Of a DNA stretch of 64,000 nt, positions 23,314 through 33,746 are shown in pieces (the first letter of the stretch is position 1; every line of letters starts with the position of its first letter). A program made the position numbers and the translations under genes. Where the stretch lies: positions 21,470,129 through 21,534,128 of the forward strand of contig NC_084601.1 in assembly GCF_033807715.1 (NCBI RefSeq). Direction: 5' to 3'. This stretch comes from Cololabis saira (Eukaryota; Chordata; Actinopteri; Beloniformes; Belonidae). The notes under the pieces were generated by a model. That model made no database searches. It worked only from the letters and a program-made list of their open reading frames with translations, and was not told the origin of the DNA.

Positions 23314-24001
23314 TAAAGTAGCTGGCGAGTGTGTATAAATATATATATGTATATAACAAAAAAAAAAAAACTAGCTGTAAACTGTGCAAGGTCAGAAGAG
23401 GGTTCTGACTATTGGGGAAAGCCAGGGAACCTTCCCGGTACGCTGGAAAAAAGTCCCAGTACACTGAGGAACAGAGGTGCTGCATAGCGGCCACTTAAAG
23501 GGGACCTATTATGAAAAACACGTTTTTTCTTGCTTTAACATATATAAAGTGGTCTCCCCTCACCCTGCCAACTCAGAGAAGTAGTAAAGCAACCAAATTG
23601 TGCAGGGTCTGTACAGCCCGCCCGGCTGAATCTTCCAGTGTCATGTGACTTCTACGAGCCGTTCAGAATCTGCTCCCGTCGTGAGTCGCGACGGAAGCAG
23701 ATTTCCATAGGTCGGCCTCCGCTGCTGAAACCACGCCCACAACCAACTCCGCCGGCCGGAGCGTCCGCCATTGTTTGGAGGCGGTGACTGTTTCCACAGC
23801 GAGGGACAGTTTTTGCATCAACATTTACCCTCATAAAAGGATCAGTGCCCACAGTACGGACCCGGCAACTGCACACCAGTCAGCGATAAGTGACGTTATT
23901 TTTTTTATGTTATTTATATTTGTCTACAAGTATGATCTTTGCATGTGTGGCGACACGAAGAGGTAGTTTTTAGTCAGAGTTGTATTTTAAACGATTTGTA
24001 C

Positions 24002-25262
24002 TGTTGCCAAACAACGCCACCCTGGGAGTTTCACCCAGGGAAATTAAAGTAAGCTATTTCAGAAGACAAAAAGCACTCAGGTTCATCACAAAGTGAGGCA
24101 GAGACAGTCGTTCAATTTATACAAAAATCGGTTTGTTTTATTATTAGATTTTACTATAAAAATGATCAATTAAAAGGATATCATTCACTAGGGGGATTAA
24201 AAAGGGGACCAATCAGGGCTGAGACTTTCTGGTGTGGATGGGTCAACTGAGAGGGGATACTTGGAACACCACACGTGCAATAAAATAAATAAAGTGAAAA
24301 ACTTAACACAGCACACAACAAAAGGCAGGGGCACCACCACCAGACACCAATCCACCACCGTCAGCTCAGCACCTGAGAGGGAGGAAATCAGAGGACAGTT
24401 AGGGAACAATTTGACAAATTAACACAAATTAACACAAAAAGGAAATTAATAGACTTAAATTAAACGTAATTAGGCTCAACAATCACTTGCTGGCCACTCA
24501 AAATATACAAAACCACAAATACCTAAATAAACAGAACCAACAAACACACAAAACAACAACTAATAAACCAAGTCCCACACTGTTTTCTCTCACATACACA
24601 CGCGCACACACACACAGACACTAAAATGTGGCTCAACAGCAAACAGCGTGCGGAGCAGCAATACGCCCAGCCAGCCGGCAGTCAGCCAGGCAGAGTGAAC
24701 ACGGGCCGGGTCAGCCGTGACAGCGGTGGTTAGCTCGAGCAAGCAGTCATTCAGCAGCCCAAAGCGGCGTCTGACGTCACGGAGCTCCGAAGCGACACGG
24801 TGCTCCGGCAAGACAAAGCAGCTCCAAAAGAAGGCAAAGCAGCAGGGGTTTAGCGGTGGCTACATGGACATCTTTAACCGATCAGGCAGTCCTGGCCAAT
24901 ACGGCATGGAGAGAGGTGTAAGCGCAGCCCATGCGCAACCGGCAGTAAACAGTGAGTGGCGCACAGAACGGTGAGCAGCATAAGCAGCATGCAGCCAGCA
25001 GCAACACCCAAGAGAGCCTCTACACCCAGGGGCGGAAGCGACGGACGTCAGGTGACAATGAAGCCCAGCCTCCGGGAGCAAGAGAAAGACAGGTATGCAA
25101 CTCCCCTTTTATACCGTCACTAAAAGTGACGTCACAGGACCGAGGACTGTCCTGCTACACATGGGCTAAGTATTTAGCTCCTGAGCACCGGAGCTACTCA
25201 CCGGACCGGACCGGTGAGTGGCCCCGGTGCTCCAGTGTTACCTAACGGAGTGTTAGGTAACA
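24002..25262 (-). mobile_element. Probable solo LTR, 1.26 kb
   Basis: Read on the minus strand it starts TGTTACCTAACACTCC and ends TTTGGCAACA, so it has TG...CA ends. Near the start are TGACGTCA (25134-25127) and a TATA box GGTATAAAAGGGG (25115-25103); near the end lies AATAAAA (24143-24137). This is a U3-R-U5 order. No internal retroelement sequence is attached. I found no target duplication (flanks TGTAC and CGGGA), so an exact solo-LTR origin is unproven. The TATA-CRE spacing is only about 12 bp. Confidence 0.6.
25103..25134 (-). promoter_or_regulatory. CRE plus TATA promoter motif in the LTR
   Basis: Minus strand GTGACGTCAC followed by GGTATAAAAGGGG. Likely the U3 promoter; activity is inferred from motif order only. 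Confidence 0.5.
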
Positions 25263-25632
25263 CGGGAGCTCTATTAGTAATACAATTTTCTTCTGTTTAT
25301 GGTTTCAGATCTTCCAAGCACCTGAAGCTGTTCAACGACACCTTCAGAAGACGCACAGTCCTTCCTTGAGCCAGCAATAGTGCATACTGTACATGTTATT
25401 TATATACAACTTATGTTCTTTTATTTTTTTAACAATAAAGTTGTCATTTGTGAACATTCAGTGTTGTGATTTCTTTACAGTTAACATGATTCATTTGTCT
25501 TGTAACATAAGAAATTAAATGATTAGGAATCGGAGTAAATAACTGTGGTGTACCTGTTTAGAATTCTATTAAATCTTCCTGTGTGAATTAGTGTGAAGAC
25601 GAAGTGACCCGTTCCCCCCTTCAGGTAACTAA

Positions 25633-25720
25633 AGGCTGATTTATGGTTCCGCGTTACACCAACGCAGACCCTACGGCCTAGGGTACGCATCGATTTAACG
25701 CAGAACCGTAAATCAGGCTT
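25633..25720. mobile_element. Shortest Harbinger MITE (88 bp), TAA flanks
   Basis: AGGCTGATTTATGGTTCCGC at the left and its inverse (with one change) at the right fill more than half of the 88 bp, leaving a CG-rich loop. TAA stands on both sides (25630-25632 and 25721-25723). It sits inside the TTAA element copy 1. Confidence 0.9.
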
Positions 25721-26184
25721 TAAGATCCGTTTCCACCGCGTAACTGAATGCGAGCGTCCGACTATCGCGTCGAGCTGCGTGACATCGGACGCTCTCTGTC
25801 CACACTGAAACCGTTAAACTCGCAGCCAGTTAGGACAGTCCAATACAAAACAAATAAACCAATGGAATTTATTTTGTCGCAGAAGCCCGTTCGCATGGGA
25901 CACGCTTGTACGGAGCCGCTGCTCTTCTGCCAGAGTGATGCTTTGTTCCCTCCCCTGCTACACGTAATTCAGGCAGCCAATCAGCACAGAGCCTCATTAT
26001 CATAGCATCCCCTCCCCTCAGAATCCCTCACAGATAATGAGGTTAGAAGCGGTAAAACTAGAGACATGGCCCACAGGCTGAATTTCTGTTTTATGTAGAA
26101 AAAAACAAGCTTTAGATTGTTTTTAAGACATTCAAGGCCTGTTTAAAATATACATTAAATATATATATAATAGGTCCCCTTTAA

Positions 26185-26689
26185 AGCACTATTTTATAGT
26201 GTTTTACTACAGCCATGTTCACATATCAACATTAAATCAAGTGTGAAACACTGTGACTCTGACGTTTATGCTAATGACATATCTTCCTTTGCATAGGAAC
26301 CAACATATTTGTATTAATTCCTCTCTGGGTGGTGGCTAGAGTTGAGATGAAATCTAGCTGCTGCTATTTTGGGGCATTGCCACCAGTCGAATAACTGCTG
26401 TTAGTGAGCTGCTTAGAAATAGTAGCCTGTTTATTATCTTCCAACGAAAATATGCACTTCACTTTGCTGTGTTACTCTTGTCCTTTTTAACTAAGAGATA
26501 CACAGTAGTGTGATAACGTCTATGAAGGAAACACTGTCCTCTCTGCTACGTGATCAAAGTCTTTTCTTTTTTCATGGCAACAAAATACTCAACCTGATAA
26601 TTAAGTAAAATTACGTGTAAAACCTAAATGGTGAATACATTTTTATTTGACAAATTCACTAGTAAATGATTAGTTGAAGAGTAGCCTAA
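26185..26689. other. Unassigned spacer
   Basis: AT-rich 0.5 kb between the TTAA element and the SINE. No feature seen. Confidence 0.5.
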
Positions 26690-26752
26690 TGGCTTGGTGC
26701 ACCGTTACCTTGCAGCTTAGAGGTCACTGGTTTGAATCCCTTGGGACTTTAA
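26690..26752 (+). repeat. SINE, tRNA-like head
   Basis: An A-box-like TGGCTTGGTGCACCG (26690-26704) and a good B box GGTTTGAATCC (26729-26739) mark an RNA polymerase III promoter of tRNA origin. The SINE body continues at 31534 (AAGAGTTTGCC...) after the 4.8-kb Harbinger, and again at 31854 after a small hAT. Confidence 0.8.
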
Positions 26753-27076
26753 GGCCCGGTTTCACAGACAAGGCTTATATTAAGCCAGGAGTAGGCCTAA
26801 GTCAGACTAGTAAAGCTAGGTCATTTAAGTGGCTTGCATGAGCGTGGCTTACATTTGTCTTAGTTAGTCCCAGACTCTGGAGTCCTGGAGTAAGCTTAAA
26901 TGAGAACACCTCATTAGCCTAAGTGGGAGCACAGTCTGTTAGCCTAATGGTGCTCATAAAAACCTGGAACGGAATTGAGGACAGTTTTGCTGGAGGGAAT
27001 TTTGACACCAAACATGGTTGAAGCTAAAAGAACACGTTCAAAGAACTATACTATGTATGAAAAAAACTCTACTTAA

Positions 27077-29706
27077 AGCAGCACAACGGAACTTTCAGCT
27101 TTGTTGAGTTTGGCGCCTCCTTTGGACAAAAATCGGTAGTGCTTTACCAGAAAGAACACTCCATTTCCCATGAGCACCAGCGCATACTGCCGGAAAACCC
27201 CCGTCCCCGCCGCTGCATTTGTTTTGATGAGAGAAGACGGGACGGACTTTCAAAACTACTTTTGTTTTCAGCGGTCGTTTGCAGGATGGATAATGAAGAG
27301 GTAATGTATATATTTTTGGCTAAACAATATAATATGACGATGTTGAAAAACACTAAGTTCAAATTGGTTTTATTAAGTTGTTTCAGCGAGATAATGCGCC
27401 CTACAAACTCATACGCTCTGCACCTTTTTCCTGTCACGTTTTTTAGAGGGACTTCGTCATAAATTAGTAGTCCAACATACTTACTGACAAAATAAAAAAA
27501 TACTTTATAACCTGTGAATAACTGAATGCCCATTCCTTATATTTTGCAGATCAGCCCTGCACAATTTTACAGTTCTCAGGAAAAATACTAGAAATGTTCT
27601 ATACATTTTCTTCGCATTGCATTATTTCCTCTAGTGCTGTAATTCTATTCAATTGTATTATTATTTTATAAAGCTTCCTCATTGCGAATTACACATTTTT
27701 ATGATCACTATTATTTCTCTGTCTGTTGTTGATATTGTCAGTAATTTTAGAATTACCAAAACCCAAGACGAATCCCCAGTATGTGAAAACATTCTAATTT
27801 TGATTCTTATTGATCATAGAATTCTACATTTACATTTGTATCATAACAATTCTGTCTCTTGTTTTATCAGGAATCTGCTGTTCGTGAGAACACCTCTACC
27901 TCTGCATCATCAGAGTTTGAACCCCCACAAAGACAGAACCGACATGCAGCATATATATCATATATATATGCATATATATACATATCGCCAGTTTGTGCTC
28001 TGGCAGCATGATGTTTGGAAAATAAGAGACACCTTTCCAGACCCAATGGGACAGTAAACTGGTTTCAGGGCTCGCCGTCTTCTGTAGAATGGAACCTTTA
28101 TGAGGATTACTGCAAATATTTTGATATTGTTTTTTTTTTGTTCCATTTTTTCCTGTACAGTTGTTTTTGTGTGTTTAAAATAAAGATTTGTGCAAAACAA
28201 GACAGACTTTTATTTACACACCTTTCAGAAAATAGAACATTCTTGAACTTTGTCATTTGCATAGTGACAGCAGTTATCCCATACATACTTATTATAAACA
28301 ATAAGTAATCTGTATCACAGTAGCAGTAATGAACAACTGTATGACAGGATAAATTACTGTGAATAAAGTAAACAAGTGTAAATAGAGTAGTAGAAAAATA
28401 AACTAAAAATAATGAACTGATAATAAAAACGGAGCTATGAAACAGTGTAAGAAGTTACTGTAAATAAATACAATGACTATAGTAGCAGTAGCATCTTGTG
28501 TCCATCCTTGTTTCGTGCTGGGAGAGTCCGCGTGCGATTCACTGCTGGAGTGTAGGAGAACTCTTCCCTGCATGAGGATGTGATTCTGGAAGTTTTCCAG
28601 ATCTGATGTAGTCCTGCAGAGTGTGAGAATAAAGATACAAAAACATTATGTCTTTCTGATAATTACTGACCTATAAATCATTCAACATATTTTGTTGATC
28701 ACAAGTTTGAATTTTTTTCTTTGTTGAAGTCACTGTAATTATGCAGAAAGTAAAAGCAAGTAATGTATAGCTATAGAAAAATTAGAGAAATGTATATATT
28801 TATACACTCACAAGATAAAACGACACATTATAAACACCATATAAGGTTTCTTTTACTACTCTTGTTATTATTTTAATATAATTCCAACAAAGTCGATTTA
28901 TTTTATATGCTTATATGGTGTTTATATTGTATTTTTTTTCATCTGGAAGTGTATACTTTGCCTATATATTTCATTTTTCTGGCTATATTTTACTATATCT
29001 ACAAATGAGTTGCTTTTACCATCAGTGTATAAGTATCTGTATATACAGACCTGAAGAGTCAAAAGGTTTACATAGATATTGACATTTGATACAGTAGCAA
29101 CACTTAGACCAGCTGTAGTAGTTTCAGGATAATTGTTTTTGTAAAACACACTGACATAGGTGTTGACAAAAGTGCATACCTGGAGGTGATGAACGTCTTT
29201 ACATCCTTCAACCATCTCGTCCAAGACGACGGCGCTGCAAGGGCTTGTAGCGAGTGAACGCCGGGCCAATGTTTATTCTCCACCGGGCATTTAGCTTGTT
29301 ACTCTCCCGCTTTCTTTTTTTCGCCTCCTCCGCTCTGTTAAAACTTTTATTTTCTTCGTTTTTTTCGCTGCTTCGGCCATGATACCAGCTCCTCGTTTAG
29401 CTCAACACCAGCTTCTGCTGAGCTCAGCCTCTGCGCTCCAAGCCCCGCCCATTTTTGTCTCGACTACGAATCGGGAAGGAGGGGGAAGTGACGTATGTGC
29501 CGTAAAGCAGTCAAAGTCGTAAAATTTGTAGTTTTTTAGTGTGGCAGGGTTCCTACCATGCTCCTCAAAGTTACATAGTGCCAGTGAAAGCGATACAGAC
29601 CCCCTCAGATCATGACAGAGGTTCATTAAACCTGTTGGAAGTTGATGTACCATCACAATGACTCTGGAAATATGATATTAAGGTGGAAAAGTTACGTAGT
29701 GTCGCT
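27077..29706 (+). mobile_element. TTAA-target element inside the Harbinger (2.6 kb)
   Basis: TTAA flanks at 27073-27076 and 29707-29710. Left AGCAGCACAACGGAACTTT and inverted right AGCGACACTACGTAACTTTT form an imperfect terminal repeat. It holds a possible two-exon unit (27286-28011) with a poly(A) signal, and GC-richer sequence with AGTGACGTATG near the right end (29485). No transposase core was recognised. It interrupts Myb-like coding sequence, so it is younger than the Harbinger. Confidence 0.85.
27286..28011 (+). CDS. Possible two-exon mini-gene in the TTAA element
   Basis: ATG at 27286 gives MDNEE, then a donor GAG|GTAATG at 27301. After 570 bp a pyrimidine-rich acceptor (TTGTTTTATCAG) ends at 27870, and the frame continues for 46 codons (ESAVRENTSTSASSEFEPPQ, then a Tyr/Ile-rich part coded by expanded TA/CATATA repeats) to TGA 28009-28011. 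AATAAA follows at 28179-28184. The Ser/Thr/Glu-rich start is coding-like; the TA-rich end is microsatellite. No domain is recognised. It may be a truncated element gene or chance. Confidence 0.3.
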
Positions 29707-30226
29707 TTAAACAAATTTTGGGAAATCATGCTGTTATTGAAAGTAAAGGGCATAGTGCTGCTGTTGAACATAAGAAGAACAATGCTTGGGCTGCCATTTG
29801 TAGTGAATTCAATGCAAATGAAAATGTAACCACACTTTTGTATCTAACAGTGTTCTTTTCCCAGAGGAAATTATTCTAACCCTGGTGGAAGAGCAAGTGC
29901 ACAGTGACTGTGCACCCTCCACATCTGGCATGGCATCCCAGAGAAAAGATGCTGCCAAAACCTTCCAGCAGAGACCAAAAAGGATGTCAATGCATGAAAA
30001 GTTAACCTTAGAAGTTCATGAGCAGAAAATGAAATATCTGAAAGAAGAGCATGACATGAAAATGAGAATTCTACAGGTCGAATTGGATATGAAATTAGAA
30101 GAGAGAGTTGTTCAAAGAAAGATGCATGAGATAGCTATGTAATGTAATGAAATACACTTGACAAGAGTGTCAGTATTGTAGTCACCACAACCTAAATTTT
30201 AGGACAGCCTTGGTTGAGTTTCTCAT

Positions 30227-31273
30227 TTAATTTTTCAGCACACTATTGCACTGCAATGTGAAAGCAGCTCTGAGTGCAAGTCCTCGTTGGACTGGCATGG
30301 GCACATCTGAATCATTCTGGTCTTCCATTGGAGGGTCAGGACAATTATACTGCTTTAGGTAGTTGTGCAGCTTCAGGTAGTTGTGCAGAACAGTTGTAGC
30401 AATGATCACCTTGCAGCATCTTCTTGGCTCAAAACGAAGTGTATTGGATAAACACTGGAATTGATTTTTCCACACTCCAAACATACGCTTGATCATCCCT
30501 TTAGTGAGAATATGAGCTTTGTTATATCTTTGCTGCTCAGTTGTTGTGGGATATGGCCAAGGTGTGAATAAATAGGAACTCTGCACATATGCACCGTCAC
30601 CAATTAGTATTCCGCTATGTTGCCCTCTCTCAAACTGAGCACACAATGAAGAGTTGTGAAAAATCCTTGAGTCATGTGTTGCTCCCTTCAAACCGGCAAC
30701 AATGTTTGAAAATTCTAAATTGGGAGTGCATACAGCCTGAACATTGATGGAAAACTAGTTCTTACGGTTCCTGTACTCCTCAGCATCAGGAGTTGATGGA
30801 CACTTGATTTCAACATGACATCCATCAATACAGCCAATCACTCCTGGGAAGTTCCCATATTCGTAAAATCGCGATTTATAGTTGGCTTGCTCAGCAGCAT
30901 CAGGGAACTTAATGTACAGATTTCTCAGTTCACAAATGGCACTGCAGACATTGTGAACTATTCTACACACTGTTGCTTTGCTGACACCACACAAATCACC
31001 AGTTTCATGATGAAAGGTTCCAGATGCCAAGAATCTCAAAGTGATCAGAACTTGGAGAGAACTGGGTACAGGCCTTCCTCTTTGAGACATGGAGGAAAGT
31101 CTAGGCTCAAGCAAAGTAATTATCTCCAGTACATCTTCTTTGTACATACGAAAGCGGTTTCGGAAAGTTATTTCATCAAACTGATTCAATGGATTACTCC
31201 TATCCACAAGCATTTGTCTGGCTGGCCTCTGTAGCGAATATTGGTCTTCATTTAGATATTCCAAATACTCCAT
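30227..31273 (-). pseudogene. HARBI1-like transposase, one stop and Glu to Lys
   Basis: The frame runs from ATG 31273 to 30227, about 348 codons, the usual HARBI1 length. It has a helix-turn-helix (GVSKATVCRIVHNV, residues 96-109), first Asp in GCIDGCHVE (D150), second Asp in LIGDGAY (D226) with YLFTPWPYP after it, and the third-acid motif reading MIKRMFGVWKNQF. There the expected Glu is Lys (residue 262, AAG), consistent with one G-to-A change. Codon 173, TAG at 30755-30757, is a nonsense change in an otherwise conserved stretch. The frame is open before and after it. The family cuts and pastes DNA with a DDE nuclease in the nucleus together with the Myb-like protein. This copy should be inactive on both counts. 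Confidence 0.92.
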
Positions 31274-31533
31274 GCTCCCAAACCATCTGTGCTCCCTTTC
31301 ACAAACAGTACTAAGCTGAAGTTAAACCTGCCTCTTTGCAGGATTAATATAAACTTCAATTTAGTCCTAGAGTAGCTCTAATCCACCATCCTGCAATTGG
31401 CTTTGTTTAATCCAGAACAGACTAAATCTATGACTATTTTAAGATATGTCTGTGCAAGTGACTTAAAGTTAAGCCAGCTCAAACAGCATTTTAGTCTGAG
31501 ACTAGGCTTAAGCCTTGTCTGTGAAACCGGGCC

Positions 31534-31628
31534 TAAGAGTTTGCCTTCTTTCTCTGTGCTCCTGTGGCTTTTCTCCAGGTACTTGAGTTTCTCCCACAGC
31601 CTAAAAGGGTTGGTCAATGACTCTAGAT
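31534..31628 (+). repeat. SINE body, middle part
   Basis: AAGAGTTTGCC...CTCCTGTGGCTTTTCTCCAGG is the sequence that follows the tRNA-like head in this family. It joins 26690-26752 when the Harbinger and one TAA are removed. Confidence 0.8.
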
Positions 31629-31853
31629 CACGGTTGTCAAACTGAATCCCAGAAGGGCCGGTGCCCTGCATGTTTTAGATGTTTCACTGCTTTAACACAC
31701 CTGATTCTAATTAATCATCGTCAACAGCTTGTCATCAAAGTCTGGATAGTTGTGTTGATGACACAGTCACTTGTATCATAGTGCAATGAAGCAGGGAAAC
31801 ATCTAAAACCTGCAGGGACACTGGCCCTCGAGGACTGGAGTCCGACACCCCTG
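31629..31853. mobile_element. Fold-back hAT MITE (225 bp)
   Basis: Left CACGGTTGTCAAACTG... and inverted right CAGGGGTGTCGGACTCC... pair over roughly 70 bp, including TGCATGTTTTAGATGTTT / TGCAGGTTTTAGATGTTT. Flanks CTCTAGAT and GCCTAGAT agree at 6 of 8. A half copy lies at 36093-36190. It is inside the SINE. Confidence 0.75.
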
Positions 31854-32010
31854 CCTAGATTGATGCTAGGAGTGAGTGTGAGAGTGTGTGGTTGTAAGTC
31901 TGCGTATGTCTCTGTGATGGTCTGTCCAAGGTGTACACTGCCTTTCACCTGACAACAGCCCAGACAGGCTCCAGCAGACTGTGGTGACCCTGAATAGGAA
32001 GTGGCTGATA
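31854..32010 (+). repeat. SINE, 3' part
   Basis: GTGTGGTTGTAAGTC...GTCTGTCCAAGGTGTACACTG is the 3' body of the SINE; the same stretch is seen antisense at 5375-5398. It ends near CCTGAATAGGAAGTGGCTG. Confidence 0.75.
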
Positions 32011-32270
32011 TCCGTTTTAAATATCTCTTAGTTATTATTCATGTAACATTTTATTTCTGAAAATATGCTGAAATGTGTTTTTGTGGCTCTCTTTCTCTTT
32101 TGTTGCCATTTTCTGAAAGTATTATGGAAGTTTTTGTAAGTTGGCAATCTGCTTATTCAAACATAATGCCTAAAAATATTGTTTCAATATTAGGAATTAA
32201 CTGCAGAGATTTCATTTAAGTTTATTTTAACCAGCTCACCCTTTCGAGTATGCTGGAGACTGTCGCAACC

Positions 32271-33115
32271 CCAATTAAAGCTGCAAGCAGCGATGAACGG
32301 GCCCTCGCACCCTTGTGCACGTTCAGGCGTGCTGCAGTGGAAGCGCTTGTATGACTTGCATGTAGATTCTTCAGGCCTGGACATTAATCGGATGACACCA
32401 CCCATGACTCTCTATATCAAACCATTCAAGAGCTATGCCAGAAAAGAGGAACTAGCAGATATAGACCAATCAGAAGAAGGGGCAGGGCTAATTCATGCCA
32501 ATGAAGGTAAAGTACTCAAAACCAAGTCAGATGACACCACCCACGAGTCTTTACGTCAAACCATTCAAAGGTTATGGCAGAAAGTAGGAACTATCAAATA
32601 TGGACCAATCAGATGAATAGAAGGGGGGGGCGCGCTTTTTGGCGTCTATCGTCGCCACGGTAACGCTTTTTATTGTCGCAGGATCGAGACGCATATTTTG
32701 ATGTATAACACAGCTGGGTGCACATTACGGTTCGGACGAAGAAGCGGCCGAAAAAAATGGCATAAATTGCGCCAAAATTACAAGATTAATTCAAAATGGC
32801 CGACTTCCTGTTCGGTTTCGGCCATGGCGCCAAGAGACTTTTCTTTAAGTTGCAGCATGATACAGATGTGTACCGATTTTCGTGCATGTACGTCAAACTG
32901 TATGGTGGGGCTTGAGGCACAAAGTTTTATCTGTATGGACCAATCAGATGAAGGGAGGGCGCGCTTTTTGGCATCTATCGTCGCCACGGTAACGCTTTTG
33001 ACTGAGGAAAGTAATGCGCGTTAACGCAGGATCGAGACGCACATTTTGATGTATAACACACCTGGGTGCAAGTTACGGTTCGGGCGAAGAAGCGACTGAA
33101 GAAATATTATGCCAA
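32271..33115 (+). repeat. AGC repeat, copy 2, with internal 329-bp duplication
   Basis: Starts AATTAAAGCTGCAAGCAGCG at 32273. Two units of the ACCACCCA(C/T)GACTCT type follow (32395-32610). A block beginning CGCGCTTTTTGGCGTCTATC at 32631 recurs at 32960, an exact spacing of 329 bp. It ends around the repeat of TTACGGTTCGGGCGAAGAAG. It lacks the CA array and the GGGCCCTAA end of copy 1, so it is 3' truncated. Confidence 0.8.
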
Positions 33116-33461
33116 ATCCACACACCTTCTTTAAAAACATACAAGTTAAAATTGATTTAGTCTCATTTACATGTACAACATTGACTGTAGGTATAGTTTT
33201 GTGACACAGGATAGGGGTGGAGGCTGTAGCGGAGCAGGCGGGGGGGCAGGGGGGGCGGCCGCCCCGGGCCCACTGCTCCGGGGGGGCCCACTCCGAAGAG
33301 GAAAAAAAAAAAAAAGTGTTCTGAATAAAATAAGGAAAGTTGGACTGTATAACACTTGCGTTCATAAGGATAAAGTTGTTTAAAAAATAAAAATGAAACA
33401 AATAGTCCCTTCTCCCCGTGTGTGGCTGCCTGTCATGCACGGGTTCGCACACGCATCTGTT

Positions 33462-33555
33462 TAAGGCGGATTTATGGTTCCGCGTTACACCAACACAGAA
33501 CCTACGGCGTAGGATGCGCGTCGCCGCGTAGGCTACGCCGTAGCAATGCGTCGAG
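33462..33555. mobile_element. Harbinger MITE, left half
   Basis: TTAAGGCGGATTTATGGTTC and the core GCGTCGCCGCGTAGGCTACG belong to the same family as 13687, 25633 and 41660. The right terminal repeat is missing. Confidence 0.75.
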
Positions 33556-33746
33556 CCAGTTGTCGCATCAGAGCCTAAACTCATGCTGAGTTTCAGCAGC
33601 TGAAGTTGATTAAAAACTCTCTCCGGGCTGCATGGATGGGGCCAGACTACCAAACCTCACCTTCCTCTCAATCCAGAGGGACATCGCCGTTGATGAGAGC
33701 AAGTTTATTGTGACCAAAAAGACGAGTCATTAAGAAATCCAGTGCT

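Larger units (their letters stand above)
17948..23331 (+). mobile_element. Tc1/mariner-like element, deleted and split in three
   Basis: The left terminal repeat CACTCACTGGCCACTTTACT at 17948 pairs with the inverted right end at about 23295-23331 (...TAATAAAGTAGCTGGCGAGTG). The element's own pieces are 17948-17991, 21111-21185 and 23052-23331; together only about 400 bp. The first break has AACTG on both sides (17987-17991, 21111-21115). The second break has GTCAAAAT and GTCAGGAC, degenerate copies of one 8-bp target. The last piece holds the transposase N-terminus and then jumps to the right end, so most of the transposase is deleted. Flanks are TA, as expected. Confidence 0.85.
23499..26180 (+). 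mobile_element. TTAA-target element, family P, copy 1 (2.7 kb)
   Basis: Left AGGGGACCTATTAT and right ATAATAGGTCCCCT are exact inverted repeats, with TTAA outside both ends (23495-23498, 26181-26184). It shares its left ~300 bp and its right ~850 bp with a second copy at 59553-60636. It holds a long LTR (24002-25262) and an 88-bp Harbinger MITE (25633-25720). A GTTTCAG acceptor-like site at about 25302-25308, a short open frame after it and AATAAAG at 25434 look like a last exon with a poly(A) signal. TTAA suggests piggyBac or Kolobok; no transposase core was found. Confidence 0.85.
27014..30142 (+). pseudogene. Myb/SANT-like gene of the Harbinger, split
   Basis: The N-terminus starts at ATG 27014 (MVEAKRTRSKNYTMYEKNS) and stops at the TTAA insertion. 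Homology resumes at 29713 with QILGNHAVIESKGHSAAVEH, then NNAWAAICSEFNANENV, keeping the Trp pattern of a Myb/trihelix domain; a one-base shift separates the two parts. The C-terminal frame, ending TAG/TAA at 30140-30142, has a Lys/Glu/Met-rich helix (HEQKMKYLKEEHDMKMRILQ) likely to form a coiled coil. A 39-bp gap (29826-29864) has GT...AG ends but is too short for a normal vertebrate intron, so a deletion is likelier. In intact elements this protein binds the ends and recruits the transposase. Confidence 0.75.
26753..31533. mobile_element. Harbinger element, almost complete, TAA duplication
   Basis: The left end GGCCCGGTTTCACAGACAAG... and the right end are exact inverted repeats over at least 25 bp, with TAA at both flanks (26750-26752, 31534-31536). 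It contains both proteins expected of PIF/Harbinger: a Myb-like gene on plus and a HARBI1-like transposase on minus, diverging from shared ends. A 2.6-kb TTAA element splits the Myb-like gene. Without that insert the element would be about 2.15 kb. Terminal repeats with no differences suggest a recent insertion, yet both genes are broken, so it was probably moved in trans. Confidence 0.93.

Noticed and set aside
26690..26752. tRNA gene
   Set aside because: A good B box but degraded A box and no acceptor stem; the downstream body shows that it is a SINE.
29826..29864. Intron in the Harbinger Myb-like gene
   Set aside because: GT...AG ends but only 39 bp, below the usual vertebrate minimum; a deletion explains it better.
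30815..31234. 139-codon plus-strand frame
   Set aside because: Antisense shadow of the HARBI1-like transposase.
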